DNA of 64,000 nt from Azorinus chamasolen (lineage: Eukaryota > Mollusca > Bivalvia > Cardiida > Solecurtidae): positions 65,087,379 through 65,151,378 of the forward strand of contig OY755236.1 of NCBI GenBank assembly GCA_963576725.1. The letters are read 5' to 3'. Shown one piece after another: positions 52,183 through 63,791 of this stretch (its first letter is position 1; every line of letters starts with the position of its first letter). The notes beneath the pieces were generated by a model. The model was not told where the DNA came from. It saw nothing but the letters and a program-made list of their open reading frames with translations, and did no database searches. The position numbers and the translations under genes were made by a program.

Positions 52183-53193
52183 TGTATCGGAGGTATTTTC
52201 GAACACCGCCTGTTTTTGAACATCTCACGTTTTCGTGAAAAATTCCTCGTATGCACGCGCTATGACGTCATACGCTTGTCTAATACACTATAAGTGTTGA
52301 TAAGCAGATGGACAGCTATCAAAATCAACAATGCGCAAAAAAAATAATACTTTTACATGACGTTATAGTTTCTGAGAGAAAAAATGGCCATTTCTACTAT
52401 TACCAGTATTGCCCCCAGTTGAGAACCCTAAATTACGGTGTCTAATATAAATAAAATTTGAGGAAATGCCACCAGCACTTCCCTTCTGAGTTTGTTGTGG
52501 AAATCCCAATGTAGAATTATGACGTAGTTGTCTTTATGATGCATATAGGGCAGTTCAAACAGCCTATTCTCTTAACGTGTATGTAACATAATAGAACACG
52601 TTACCTTTTCCCATTCAGAAACTTACTAGCCATGGTAGAACTATCTTTTAAGGCCCATCCATCAAAGTATGTGGGCAAATGCATATCGTATTATCCTACA
52701 GCACTCACAAATGCCTACAAAGCTGCCAATGACCTAAAAGCATTGAAACTGACGATCCTCATAATCTAGTTCAGGAAAAATAACCGCCCCGTTAGATTCC
52801 GCATGGGATCTAGCCACTAATTGCGATAAATATTTTTTTTATACTTTTATTAATATTTTAGTTAACATTTTTGCGACCAACTTGTGTATATGGTTGTTAT
52901 ATGAAAGTGGAATGAATGGCATGAACCTAACTGCATTAATTACTTTACTATGATGATTTTGATTGGATGTTCGAAAACAGGTTGGGAAACCCGCCATATT
53001 GCCATTTAAGAAGGTACACAAAACACACGTTATTATTTGTGTATTCTAAATCATAAATGTTTTAATTCCACATGAATGTATGTAGTAATAGTTGATAACA
53101 ATGAAATAAAATGTGCAAATGACATCCGCTGATTTTTCTCGGTTGAAAACAAAAAAATAAGCCTTAGGTGTTCGAAAACTGGTTGGACCACGC
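52183..53193. mobile_element. Unclassified ~1-kb insertion splitting a family A core unit
   Basis: The host reads GTTTTACAT on the left and TACATAGGATTATATAG on the right, so TACAT may be a 5-bp target duplication. TTTTCGAACACC occurs inside both ends in opposite orientation (about 52198 and 53168). A 46-codon frame (52632-52769) and the motif GTTCGAAAACNGGTTGG at 52970 and 53168 lie inside. No known protein. Confidence 0.45.
52632..52769 (+). CDS. Unrecognised 45-residue open frame
   Basis: MVELSFKAHPSKYVGKCISY then PTALTNAYKAANDLKALKL. It has a protein-like composition but no recognised domain, no clear splice signals, and sits in a probable mobile element. Listed only as a candidate exon or remnant. 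Confidence 0.2.
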   Translation: MVELSFKAHPSKYVGKCISYYPTALTNAYKAANDLKALKLTILII

Positions 53194-53396
53194 TACATAG
53201 GATTATATAGTAAAACTTTAAACATCTTCTTGTTTGAAACCGAAAAGCTTAGAACTGAGACAAACTGTTGTTTGCATTTTAAATACTAGGTTTTACGTAG
53301 ATTCTAAGTTTTTCCTAAAGCACGGGTATCTCGCAGTCAGCACCGGCCTTCATAGACTACCACTAGTGTTCCGAGTGCAATCGGTGATAATCTACA

Positions 53397-53420
53397 GTCA
53401 CATGACTGTCACGTGGTAAT
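53397..53420 (+). promoter_or_regulatory. Paired E-box (CLEAR/M-box-like) promoter element of fucosidase gene 2
   Basis: TCACATGAC, two bases, TCACGTGG. CACATG at 53399-53404 and CACGTG at 53410-53415, starts 11 bp apart as in gene 1, 25 bp before the chosen ATG. The surrounding bases do not match gene 1, but the motif and spacing do. Confidence 0.6.
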
Positions 53421-53439
53421 TACGAAAAAACAAACAACA

Positions 53440-53795
53440 ATGGCGGATGTCACCAGTGTGAAATCCTTATTTCTTTTAACGTTAATTGTTGCGATTGTAC
53501 GTTGTCATGCTAAATACGATCCGACATGGGGTTCAATAGATTCCAGACCTCTCCCAAAGTGGTTCGATGAAGGGAAAATCGGAATTTTTATTCACTGGGG
53601 CGTTTTTTCTGTGCCTAGTGTATCAACCGAGTGGTTTTGGTATCGGTGGAAAACAGACAAAACGCCGACCACAGTCTTGTATATGAAAGAAAACTACAAA
53701 CCAGATTTCACCTATGCAGATTTTGCGCCGTCGTTTACTGCGGAGTTTTTCGACGCAAATAAGTGGGCGGAAATATTTAAAAAAGCAGGCGCAAG
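53440..53795 (+). CDS. FUCA: Fucosidase gene 2, exon 1
   Basis: Codes for the signal peptide and N-terminal part up to KKAGA. Donor gtaagt at 53796. EWFW is intact, unlike gene 1. Confidence 0.93.
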
Positions 53796-56700
53796 GTAAG
53801 TGGTAGTTCACATCAGTGTACTCTAAATGGTGATATCGAGCTACTTTCGGTTTTAACGATATCCCGGCAGACGGCACCTGTCACAAAATTAGCATGCTGT
53901 CTTACGGGTCATTAATGAGACTAGGTAAGTGGTAACCTTGGTTGTTTATATTGGAAACGGAAAACACGGCCAGCTCGCCTAGATCCAACTTATTTTGCTG
54001 AATAATAGAAACCAATTTGCCCTGACTACTCCTCTTGTAGTACATATATTTTTATGCACCCACTGGCGGGCATATAGTAATCGCATCGTCTGTCCTTCCA
54101 TCCCAACCAAATTTCGTGTCCCTTCATAGTTTATGGTGTATTTGCCTTGCGACCAACTCGCCTACAATTAGATTTATAGTAACCCGAATGGTGAATTCGC
54201 CTAGAAAGCAATTATATAGTGATTGTATTTCGCACCTATTATAAGGTATCGCTAACATAACAAAAAGTGTTTTCAGGTAGTCACAGTGTTGACCAAGATT
54301 GAACTTTGCGTGACTAGCCCCTGATCATCATATATGCATTTGAAAGCACGCAATGGAAGAGTTTGTGAGGGGAGGGGGCGTTAATAGTTGTTTACTTTAT
54401 TTACTTTAATTTGATTGATTGTTTCAGATGATCTGTGTACTATCTATACACCCTTTCAACCAGTCAAGCTTGCGTGTATAGTGATTATAGGGGCTACACT
54501 GATATTTCGGTTTAATAAAAAAACATCTGGATAAGAAAACAACAATGCATGCAAGTTGTTCTTGTTACAAACAGCTTTATTTCATTGGCATGTACGTCAC
54601 TGGTAGATCTACCTGTAATATAAGGTGTGGAATACTATATAATTGCTTTCTAGGCGAATTCACCATTTGGGTTACTATATATCTAATTGTAGGCGAGTTG
54701 GTCATTAGGCGAATTCACCAGCATCCCCCTTCATAACCATACCTATAGCGCTCTGAAAAAGAAAGGTTTGACAGTATCGAGAGATAGATAGATAGACAAC
54801 TCCTGTTTGCTTACTGAATAATATGCATGAAGATATGATTCTACAGCTTCTAGCCTTCTACCATTGTTAAAAAATTGCTGTTCCTACATGTATGTACAAA
54901 ATTCGTCTAATTGATATAGGAGCCGTCTGATCAGTCTGCTCTGTTTACATGTGATTAGTATAGACATTATTCTACAGTTTCTGCCATGGCCAAAATATGT
55001 CTGTGTCAGTGTACTATTCTAACAAATTAACCTGATTAATATTCATGACATCATTATTTCTCACATAAATATTCATGGAGGAAAGGGTTAAAAGAATGAT
55101 TTAAATTCCTTATTTTCAAAATCTAACTATGCATCAACTCTTGTCAAATTCATAACTTTTAGGTAACAAATTGAAATTTCAAATGGTGACTTAACCAATA
55201 ACCATTACTAATTTTGAGTTTGTGTCACATTATAATGATTTATGGTACTTCATATACTTATTGGGTATAATAAATGTATTTAGATTTCCAAGGTTCTTTA
55301 TTTTACTTGATCTATTGAAGGCAAATTATTATTAAAGTAGTTAGAAGCGACAATGATCTGAAAACACAATGTCACCATTGGTATCAGCCCAGACTGAATC
55401 CTATTACAATTTATAAACTAATTTACAGTTAATTGATAAAAAGTTGATTTAGCAGTAGAGTTAGAGTTACTTATTCAGATCAGTAATTGTGTTTGAAATG
55501 GCACATTCTCTTTACATACAACTTTTCTAAATAAATATATGTTTAATTTTTATATGCTTTATTTTCTAGATATGTTGTTCTCACCAGTAAACACCATGAA
55601 GGATTCACAAATTGGCCATCAAAATACTCCTTCTCATGGAATTCTATGGATGTTGGACCTAACAGAGACCTAGTTGGTAAAGTGTTTGATATCCAGTAGA
55701 ACCTCTCTTAAGCTACTATGAATTGATTGAGCGCAGAAATCTTAAAATGCATGTGGTAGCTTAATTCAGGGCAAAAGTAATGCAGAAAGCTCTTACAGGG
55801 GCTTTCTGTATTACTTTTGATGTGCATTAAGCTACCACCTGCCCTACAGACCCATGACTACCTCTTTTTGATGGTGGCTCAAGGCATCATTTGTCGATGT
55901 TATCAAAGCATTTTAGAAGAATTGTTATATGTAGCATCATGACTCAATATTTATTGTTTTCAAATTGTGAAATGAGTGTTAAGGTATGGTGCTTTGACTG
56001 TTGTTGCTGTCACATATGTCTAATGTGTTTTAGACTTGATTTGCCTATACATGTATTTAGGAATAGGCCATTAGCTGTTGTAAGTGCTGTTTTGAAGTGA
56101 TTTTATTGAATTCATAACATGAGATTATGAATTAAAATAGGTATGTGTCCTCTAGGATTTCTGCTTCATGCGTAACATGCATTTTCTTTATTTCATACAG
56201 GAGAGTTAGCCCAAGCTATAAGGAAGAAACCAAACCTAAAGTTTGGACTCTATCACTCTCTGTTTGAGTTTTACAATCCCTTATACCTGGAGGATGCTGC
56301 TAACAACTACACTACTGACAGGTTTGTCAAGGTAAGCCAAGAAATTGATCTATTTGCACACAAGTAATTTTCATCTGCATAATTTGTCATCTGCTACAAG
56401 TCTGTCGTCCGGTGTCCGTCTTCTGGCGTCCGTCCACATTTTCAAAAGACATCTCCTCTGAAACAGCTGACCGGACTTTAACTTTGTCAGCAGCATCAGT
56501 GGCTAGGGGGAATGAAATATTGTTCAAACCATGACCCCCGGACCAAAAATGGTCCTGCCCGGGGGCTTATCAGTATTTCATAGGAAAATCTTTAAAAATC
56601 TTCTTCTCTGAAACTGTAAGGCCCAGACCTTTGATATTTGGTATGTAGTATTATCTAATGGTCCTCTACGTAGATTGTTCAAATTATGACCCTCGGGCCA

Positions 56701-59700
56701 AAAATGACCCTGCTCCGGGGCTTTTAAGTTTTTCTTAGGAAAATGTTTAAAAATCTTCTTCTACGAAATTGTAAGGCCTAGACCTTTGATATTTGGTATG
56801 TAGCATGATCTAATGGTCCTCTACAAAGATTTTCAAATTATGACCCCCAGACCCAAAATGGCCCCACCCAAGGGCTTATTGGTTTTTCATAGGAAAATCT
56901 TTAAAAACCTTCCTCTCTGAAACTGTAAGGCCTAGACCTTTGATATTTGGTATGTAGCATCATCTAATGGTCCTCTACAAAGACTCATCAAATTATTACC
57001 CCCAGGCCAAAAATGGCCTCAACAGTGGCTTATCAGTTTTTCATAGGAAAATGTTTAAAAATCTTCTTCTCCAAAACTGTAAGGCCTACAGATTTTATAT
57101 TTGGTATGTAGCATGATCTAGTGGCCCTCTACTAAGATTGTTCAAATAACGACCCCAGGACCAAAAATGGCCCCACCCCAGGGGCTTATCAGTTTTTCAT
57201 AGGAAAATCTTTAAAAATATTCTTCTCTGAAACTGTAGACCTTTGATGTTTGATATGTAGCATGATTTAATGGTCTTCTACAAGTATGACCCCCAGACCA
57301 AAAATGGCCCTGCCCCGGGGCTCATCATGTTTTCATAGGAAAAACTTTAGAAATCTTCCCTGAAACTGTAAGGCCTAGAGCTTTGATGTTTGATATGTAA
57401 CATGATTTTATGGTCCTGTACAAATTTTGTTCAAATTATGACCCCCGGGGCAAAAATGGCCCCACCCATTACTTAAGAAAAACCTTAAAAAATCTTCGTC
57501 TCTGGAACCATAAGACCCATACCTTCCACATTTGGTATGTAGCTTTGCCTTGTGGTCCTCTGCCATGAATGTTCAAGTTAAACGTTTGACCTCCGACCTC
57601 CGGGCAAAACTTGGCCCTGCCCTAGGGCTTATCAGATTTTCATGGGGAAATTATAAAATATTATTTTTCTCTTAAACTATAAGGCTTAGACCTTTAATTA
57701 ATGGCATGCTGCTTTGCCTTGTGGTTCTATACCAAGATTGTACAGACTTCTGGGTCAAAAATGGCCCCACCCTGGGCTCAGGTGAGCGCTTCAGGGCCTC
57801 ATGGCCCTCTTGTTTAGAAATCTTTTCTAGGTATTTCTACAGTCTTGATATTATCATTGTCCACAAAAGCTGGTCATTCTGTCAGTTTTGACAGCGCTAT
57901 CCCAGTCAAACTTTATGCACTTGTTCACCATCATAATGGCTACTTCTGGTATCTGGTTTTGAGCCATAACTCTGTGTCAGATTGTGTTTGTGTGGATCCT
58001 GATAAGTCACTGAATTACTCTGCTTCTTATTATGATCTTAAACTGTTCGCATAAATTATCACAAATCAATGCCTGCATGGAAAAAGTAGTGTCCTTGATC
58101 ATTGTTTTATTAATGTTGCTCTTGCTATGGCTGTACATGTATAACAGGTTGGTAGTGGCTGAGATAAACACTCATTGGTGAAACAGATTCTGTTTGTCAT
58201 TATCAATACATGTGTTACTGTATACAACATTCATTTCTGATAAAATTAGAGCAGACAGCTTTTTCAGTAAAAATAATGGTTTTCTTATAACAGACTACAA
58301 TTGGATATTTAACAAAAAAAGGTAGGCATTTGTTAACCCTTAGGCTAAGCTGAGATGCCCAGTAACTTGCCGAGAGAAAACCTGTTTGGCACACGATCAG
58401 TAGTTTCTCGAAAGTTTAAATGAAGCAAATTAATATTGATCTGGGAGTCAGAGGAGACTTAACAATGTCATTATTATTTCATAGGTACTCATCTGACAGG
58501 TAAATGGTTAAAACAAAATCCTTTCTCATGAATTAGAACTGTGACTTTTTCCGTAGCATATGATTGTATACACTTTTACAAATTGCTGTTCGATATATCT
58601 TAATTTTGTAACTAAAGTCAGTTTGAGAATTCGAATTGGATATTAGAAATTCAAAGAGTGTTATGAGCTCAGCTCGTTTTCAGTTTAAGCCTTTTACCTG
58701 TTAGAAACACCTTTTTAGTTTTTATGCCTTTGCAATCACCTGATAGAAATGCCTTTCATGCCTTTGCAAACACCTGATAGAAATGCCTTTTCTTGCTTTT
58801 GCAAACACCTTATAGAAATGCCTTTTCTTGCCTTTACAAACAGAGTGGCCCTTGATCAGATGGCTCCTGTAGGAGTGCCATCTTCTCAGTTTGCTTATGG
58901 AATTATATAGATTCAGTTCTACAGTTTATGCCATGGTGAAAACTTCTTGATCATATACCATTATAGAATACAGCTAATGAATATTCATGGTGTCAGTTAT
59001 TTCTTACATAAATATGCATTTGGTAAAATATTAATTTGGGTTTGAACACCTATCCCATTCCCTCATAATGATGCCTCTGTAAACAGCACTTTTTAGGAAA
59101 TGCTCTATTTATCACACTGGTTTAAAAACTACACAATTCTAACATTTTCCTTTTCTCTAGTAAATGCTCCTTTTCGGTAGTTTTATTCAAAGAGGTTGGA
59201 TCTAAAAATAGCCAATGTGGTAATGAGTTATACATGTAACTCTGTTGTCTGCAGTTCAAGACGATGCCAGAGCTGTATGAGTTGGTGAACAACTACCATC
59301 CAGATGTTATATGGTCAGATGGGGATTGGATGGTGAATGATACTTATTGGGATGCCCTCTCCTTCCTCACATGGCTCTACAATGACAGGTAATTTTAATT
59401 TTATCTATGAACTTTTGTATACAAGGTAAGCTGTATGCAACAGTTCTTCAGGTAGACCATTTTAATATCAACAAAAAATGTTTGATATTGAAAATGTCTT
59501 GATCATTTAACAAAGCAATGATTTCCTGTACAGAAACATTTTTCAAAATGTCAAACATTCCAATGGAACTTAAGCAGATTTTTAGTGCTTCAATTTTAGT
59601 GTTACTACCATTTTGTTTCAAAGCATGACTTTGGTGTCAAACAGTTTGGATCCTGAAATCCATTGATTTTATACTTATTCTTTGTCAAGTTTGTTTTAAG

Positions 59701-61052
59701 ATATTCCACAAAGTCTCCTGTTAAGTGCTAAAAGTTATGCTGCATTCTCCCTCCACTCAAATAATGCCCCCTTACTTCTGGTGGGAAACTCATGATCAAT
59801 AAAACAACTGAAACTCTATATACTAACGATTAGATAAAGAAATGTATGTTTTTCGAAATACAGGTGGTAGCTTTGAGTAGGCTGAAAGCAATGCAGAAAT
59901 CTTTTTAAGGGGTTTTCTGCATTGCTTTCATTATGCATTAAGTACCGTTAACCATTCTTGTGTACAAAATGCAAAAAAGCTCCTTTTGGAAAAATAACAC
60001 TCCTTTGAGCATTTATTTTAGATAATACTGTATATATGAATGGTTAATAAATTTGTCATATTTATTTGTTAAGATGATATGATTCACAGCCCAGTGAAGG
60101 ACACAGTGGTTGTAAATGACAGATGGGGCAAAAACATACGTTGTAAACATGGAGGCTTCCTGAACTGCCATGACAAATTCAACCCAGGTGTGTATCAAAC
60201 AACATTTACAAACAGTTGCTTAATTAATCATTGATTAATTGATTTGATTGACATCTTCTTGTCTACTCTAATTTTACTTGTTTCGGAATATCACTTAACC
60301 CTTTCCCTGTTCTGTATTCTGGCCAATTTTTAGTACCAACTGAATATTCATTAACAAAATAGTTGTAAAGAAACATGGAAGGTGGAATATTAACATTTTT
60401 ATAAAGTAAATAAACAGATCTATCAAATTTCATTGAAATGCGTGAAAACACATTTATATGAGGGAAAGGGTTAATTACTAGTAATTAGAAACTTTAATGA
60501 TCATTTTGTATTACTAAATCATATGTAGGGTCCAGAGCAAGTCTGTCTCTTGTCATCTTGGATTAGCATCAGCGAGAAACGACAATGGATATTTTTAAAG
60601 CATGTTCATAATGTTTCTTCATGGCTAAGAAAGAATCTGAATAATATAGATCTAGTTCAGCAATTTTTGCACTGGCCATAATTTCCTGTGTTCATATACC
60701 TTTATAAAACACTTCTAAATTACATGTACCATACCCGTAGCTTAATAGTTAGTAGTGACTGACATGCCATAACATGTAGATGTATGTATGATATCCCTAT
60801 AGGTTACATAAATAGTCATCAGGTAAAGGGTTCATCATTTTGTACGGTTTTAATATAGTGATTAAAATTGTTTTATAGAGTAGATAAGATGGTTTGAAAT
60901 TGAGTATTTGATTTTTAAGGAACACTGCAGAAGAGGAAATGGGAGAATGCAATGACAATAGACAAAACATCGTGGGGCTATAGGAGGGATTCATCTTTGA
61001 ATAATTACCTAACGATGGATGAATTACTGAAAACTCTGGTGACAACTGTAAG
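53440..61052 (+). CDS. FUCA: Alpha-L-fucosidase (GH29), gene 2, 5' part (6 exons; continues beyond window)
   Basis: Exons: 53440-53795, 55570-55676, 56201-56331, 59255-59388, 60090-60187, 60920-61052, about 320 codons. The two last exons expected from gene 1 ([10 protein letters not shown] and the C-terminal domain) are not found up to 64000, so the gene runs off the edge. I chose the ATG at 53440 (context AACAATGG) over an in-frame ATG at 53413 that overlaps the E-box. A signal peptide with a hydrophobic core [11 protein letters not shown] follows. Motifs: [18 protein letters not shown] with the conserved Glu64, [15 protein letters not shown] with nucleophile Asp220, NDRWG, P-x2-L-x3-KWE with Ala in place of the last Cys, and SWGYRRD intact. 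By these residues this copy looks catalytically normal. It is a tandem duplicate of gene 1, same strand, with coding regions about 18 kb apart. Confidence 0.93.
54132..54720. mobile_element. MITE with ~85-bp terminal inverted repeats in intron 1 of gene 2
   Basis: The left arm 54132-54219 (CCAACTCGCCTACAATTAGA, AATGGTGAATTCGCCTAGAA) matches the reverse complement of 54635-54720 almost throughout. No coding frame in between. The superfamily cannot be told from the ends. Confidence 0.75.
55570..55676 (+). CDS. FUCA: Fucosidase gene 2, exon 2
   Basis: Acceptor ttttctag, donor gtaaag. Codes for [20 protein letters not shown] through NRDLV. Same length and phase as in gene 1. Confidence 0.95.
55692..55870. 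repeat. Degenerate pogo-type MITE in intron 2 of gene 2
   Basis: CCAGTAGAACCTCTCTTAAG start. Foldback GTGGTAGCTTAATTCAGGGC / GCATTAAGCTACCACCTGCC with AAAGCTC/GGCTTT centre. The right end is not clear. Confidence 0.55.
56201..56331 (+). CDS. FUCA: Fucosidase gene 2, exon 3
   Basis: Acceptor tcatacag, donor gtaagc. Codes for [20 protein letters not shown] through [10 protein letters not shown], with an NYT sequon. Confidence 0.95.
56396..57812 (+). mobile_element. Helentron/HINE-like element, family A copy 5, 5'-truncated
   Basis: Eight or so core units (CTGTAAGGCCTAGACCTTTG, GGCTTATCAGTTTTTCATAG). 3' end AGGTGAGCGCTTC, hairpin AGGGCCTCATGGCCCT, CTTG 57809-57812. It lies in intron 3 of gene 2. 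The 5' hairpin is missing. Confidence 0.7.
59255..59388 (+). CDS. FUCA: Fucosidase gene 2, exon 4 (catalytic nucleophile)
   Basis: Acceptor tctgcag, donor gtaatt. Codes for [14 protein letters not shown] and [13 protein letters not shown]. Nearly identical to exon 4 of gene 1. Confidence 0.95.
60090..60187 (+). CDS. FUCA: Fucosidase gene 2, exon 5
   Basis: Acceptor attcacag, donor gtgtgt. Codes for [15 protein letters not shown] through KFNP. Confidence 0.95.
60299..60470. mobile_element. piggyBac-type MITE with intact TTAA duplication
   Basis: TTAA at 60295-60298 and 60471-60474. Ends CCCTTTCCCT and AGGGAAAGGG are perfect 10-bp inverted repeats. 172 bp, no coding. It lies in intron 5 of gene 2. 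Confidence 0.75.
60920..61052 (+). CDS. FUCA: Fucosidase gene 2, exon 6
   Basis: Acceptor tttttaag, donor gtaaag. Codes for [20 protein letters not shown], then [20 protein letters not shown]. The next exon lies outside the window. Confidence 0.93.
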
Positions 61053-61412
61053 GTAAAGCTATACCTTGACTTAATTATTTCACATAGAAATACTTAATTC
61101 ACAGAGAAATAAATGATTAATTTCCATTTCTTTATCATTTAATAGCTGATATTTTAACACTTCTCACCAAAGATTACTCCAATTTACATTCCTGAACTTG
61201 ATCAATGAAATAACTGAGACATTGAATTTAATTGCTAAACTGTACAATGGCAATGTTAAAAGGAGACTACTTATCAAATATATGGACTTTATTCTCTTGA
61301 TATTTATAGGTTATCCCCCACCCTTATTAGTATGGGTTATGAACAGTGGTGTGTGGAGACACACAATGAAGCTAGTGGTTATTTTCTTCTAACGATTACT
61401 CTTATAATTTTT

Positions 61413-62247
61413 TATGCTCCTGCCATATAATGGTTTGGGCATATAGTGTTGACCTCTTCCGTCCCTTCAACATTCTCTTATTCCATCATAATGCTTGTTT
61501 GGAGCATTCCAATGACATGTCAATTTTGGCCTATGGATGCATATTTTTAATGCAGAGTGTCTCATACTCTTTTCAGATCTCATTGACCTTGACTTCTGAA
61601 CTTAAACGTAAGATAATTTTTATCTGGAGCATATTGTGACATTGTGATATTCTGCAGAGTGACACATCCCATTTTCAGATCTCTGTGACTTTGACCTTGA
61701 TCTTTGATTTAAAACTTGAGAAAATTTTGTCTGAAGTGTTACTCTTTTCCACAAAGCCTAAGCAATGCCATTTGAAGAACTTCTATGGAAGCATTTTGGG
61801 ACCACAGAGTTTCATGTACCAGAACTCTGTGACCCTGACCTTGTCCTCGACCTTAAACTGTAAAAAAAAACCACATGTCCAAATAAATTCCAAATTTGTT
61901 TTGTGGATGCATATTTGGACTGCAGCGTGCCACATACCATTTTCAAATCTCAGTGACCTTTAACCTTGACCTTAAACTTAAGAAAACTTTGTCCAAAGCA
62001 TTACTCTTTTCCAAATTGCCAAATAAGTACCAAAGTGGTCATATAGCTGCATATTGAGACTGCAGAGTGTCATGGTACCTTCTTCAGAGCTTTTGTCCTT
62101 GACATCTGACCTTAACAAAGTGCTAAAAACTAAAAAAAAATCCAAATTTGTTCTATGGATGCATCTTTGGAAGTGTTGTGTAACATTTTCAGAACTCCTT
62201 GACTTTGACCTCTGACCTTAAATGTAAGAAAACTTTGCCTGTTTTTT
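61413..62247 (+). mobile_element. Helentron/HINE-like element, family M, 3' end not seen
   Basis: TATGCTCCTGCCATATAATG pairs with GGTTTGGGCATATAG. About five ~150-bp units (CATTTTCAGATCTCTGTGAC, TTGACCTTGA). Cut by a family K element at 62248. Confidence 0.55.
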
Positions 62248-63038
62248 TAGCTCCACTTTTTCAAAAAGTGGAGCTATTGTCATGACCCTCTCGTCGGCGT
62301 CAGCGTTGGTTAACCTTTTTGTAAAGGTCCTTTTCTCAGAAACCATCAAAGATATTTGGTTCATATTTGGTATGTATGTTTACTATCACAAGGGGAACCC
62401 ATTTCGCAAGGGTAGGTAACCCTAAAATTAATTTTGCCATAGTTATGCCCCTCTTTCGACTTAGAATTTTCATTGTTGGTTAAGTTTTATGTTCAGGTCC
62501 ATGTCTCAGAAACTGCCCAAGATATTTGGTTCATCTTTGGTATACATATTAACTATTACAAGAGGGAACCATTTCACGAAGGCAGGTAACCATAAAATTA
62601 ATTTTGCTCTTGTTATCTCCCCTTTCTGACTTAGTCTTCAACTACACTATCCAGCACCTTTTTGTTAAGATCCTTTTCTCAGAAACCATAAAAAATATTT
62701 GGTTCATTTTTGGTATGTATGTTTTCTATCACAATATGAATCCATTTCACAAGGGTAAATAACCCTAAAATTAATTTTGCCATAGTTATGCCCCTTTTTC
62801 GACTTAGAATTTTCATTGTTGGTTCAGTTTTATGTTCAGGTCCATGTCTCAGAAACTGTCCAAGATATTGGGTTCATCTTTGGTATACATATTAACTATT
62901 ACAAGGGGGACCCATTTTATAAGGGCAGTTAACCCTTAAATTAATTTTGCTGTTGTTATCTCCCCTTTCTGACTTAGACTTCCACTACACTATCCAGCAC
63001 TAACGGAAGTGGAGCGCGCTGTCTGCGGACAGCTCTTG
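62248..63038 (+). mobile_element. Helentron/HINE-like element, family K, complete
   Basis: The 5' end is a perfect hairpin AGCTCCACTTTTT-c-AAAAAGTGGAGCT (62249-62275). Core units with CTCAGAAACCATCAAAGATA and AAATTAATTTTGCCATAG. 3' end AGTGGAGCGC (inverted 5' end), hairpin GCTGTC-tgcg-GACAGC (63018-63033), CTTG 63035-63038, then host TTTT. Confidence 0.78.
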
Positions 63039-63791
63039 TTTTCAATTAGCCCAGAAATTAGAAATTAGAAATGGGATTGGCTAGAGAGCAATATACATAA
63101 GTACATCTTAGTAAAAAATAATAAAAAATATGACACACTTTCCTTATGATTTTTCTAAATAAGAGCTGAGATAGAATGTGAAAAATTAGTTAATATTTGC
63201 AGAAAATTGAGGTACACACATTACTGTAATTATGAACCCTTTGAGAATCAAATTCCAAGGCATTGTAAACCCTTGAAGCTGAACAAAATAAAAATCTGGA
63301 ATGGCCATTGCCTCCTGGGACCCAACCAGTGCATTGCCCTGAACCAATAAAGGGCCCCTTCACCCTTTGTGTAAATTTTCAAGATTTGGTATTTGATGTT
63401 ATTTTCACCCCTAGAGTAGATCCAGATCAGTTGGCTCCTGTAGGAATTGCTTGATCAGGGTCTTTTTGTTCACCTATGGAGTAATATAGGTTCTACAGTT
63501 TCTGCCATGGCTAGCATGTCTCGTGTTTACATGTCATTAAATATGGTCTAATATTTATTATGTAATTATTTCCTAACTGAATATTCATGGGTTTTCTTCT
63601 ACTTCTGAGCCAAAATGGAGTCTCTTTCAATATCTTTCAAAAACATAGAGTATCTTTCTGGATTCTGCTTGTATGGCGAGTTAGTAGGTATCTCATCCGG
63701 ATCTAATCTATTTGCAAATGTTATAATATTAATCCTTTAGTCTATGAATATTCATGTAGGAAATAATGACATTATTAATCATAATATTGAT

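Noticed and set aside
53413..53439. Upstream in-frame ATG of fucosidase gene 2
   Set aside because: It overlaps the CACGTG box and would add MVITKKQTT before the signal peptide; the ATG at 53440 has a better context and matches the position in gene 1.
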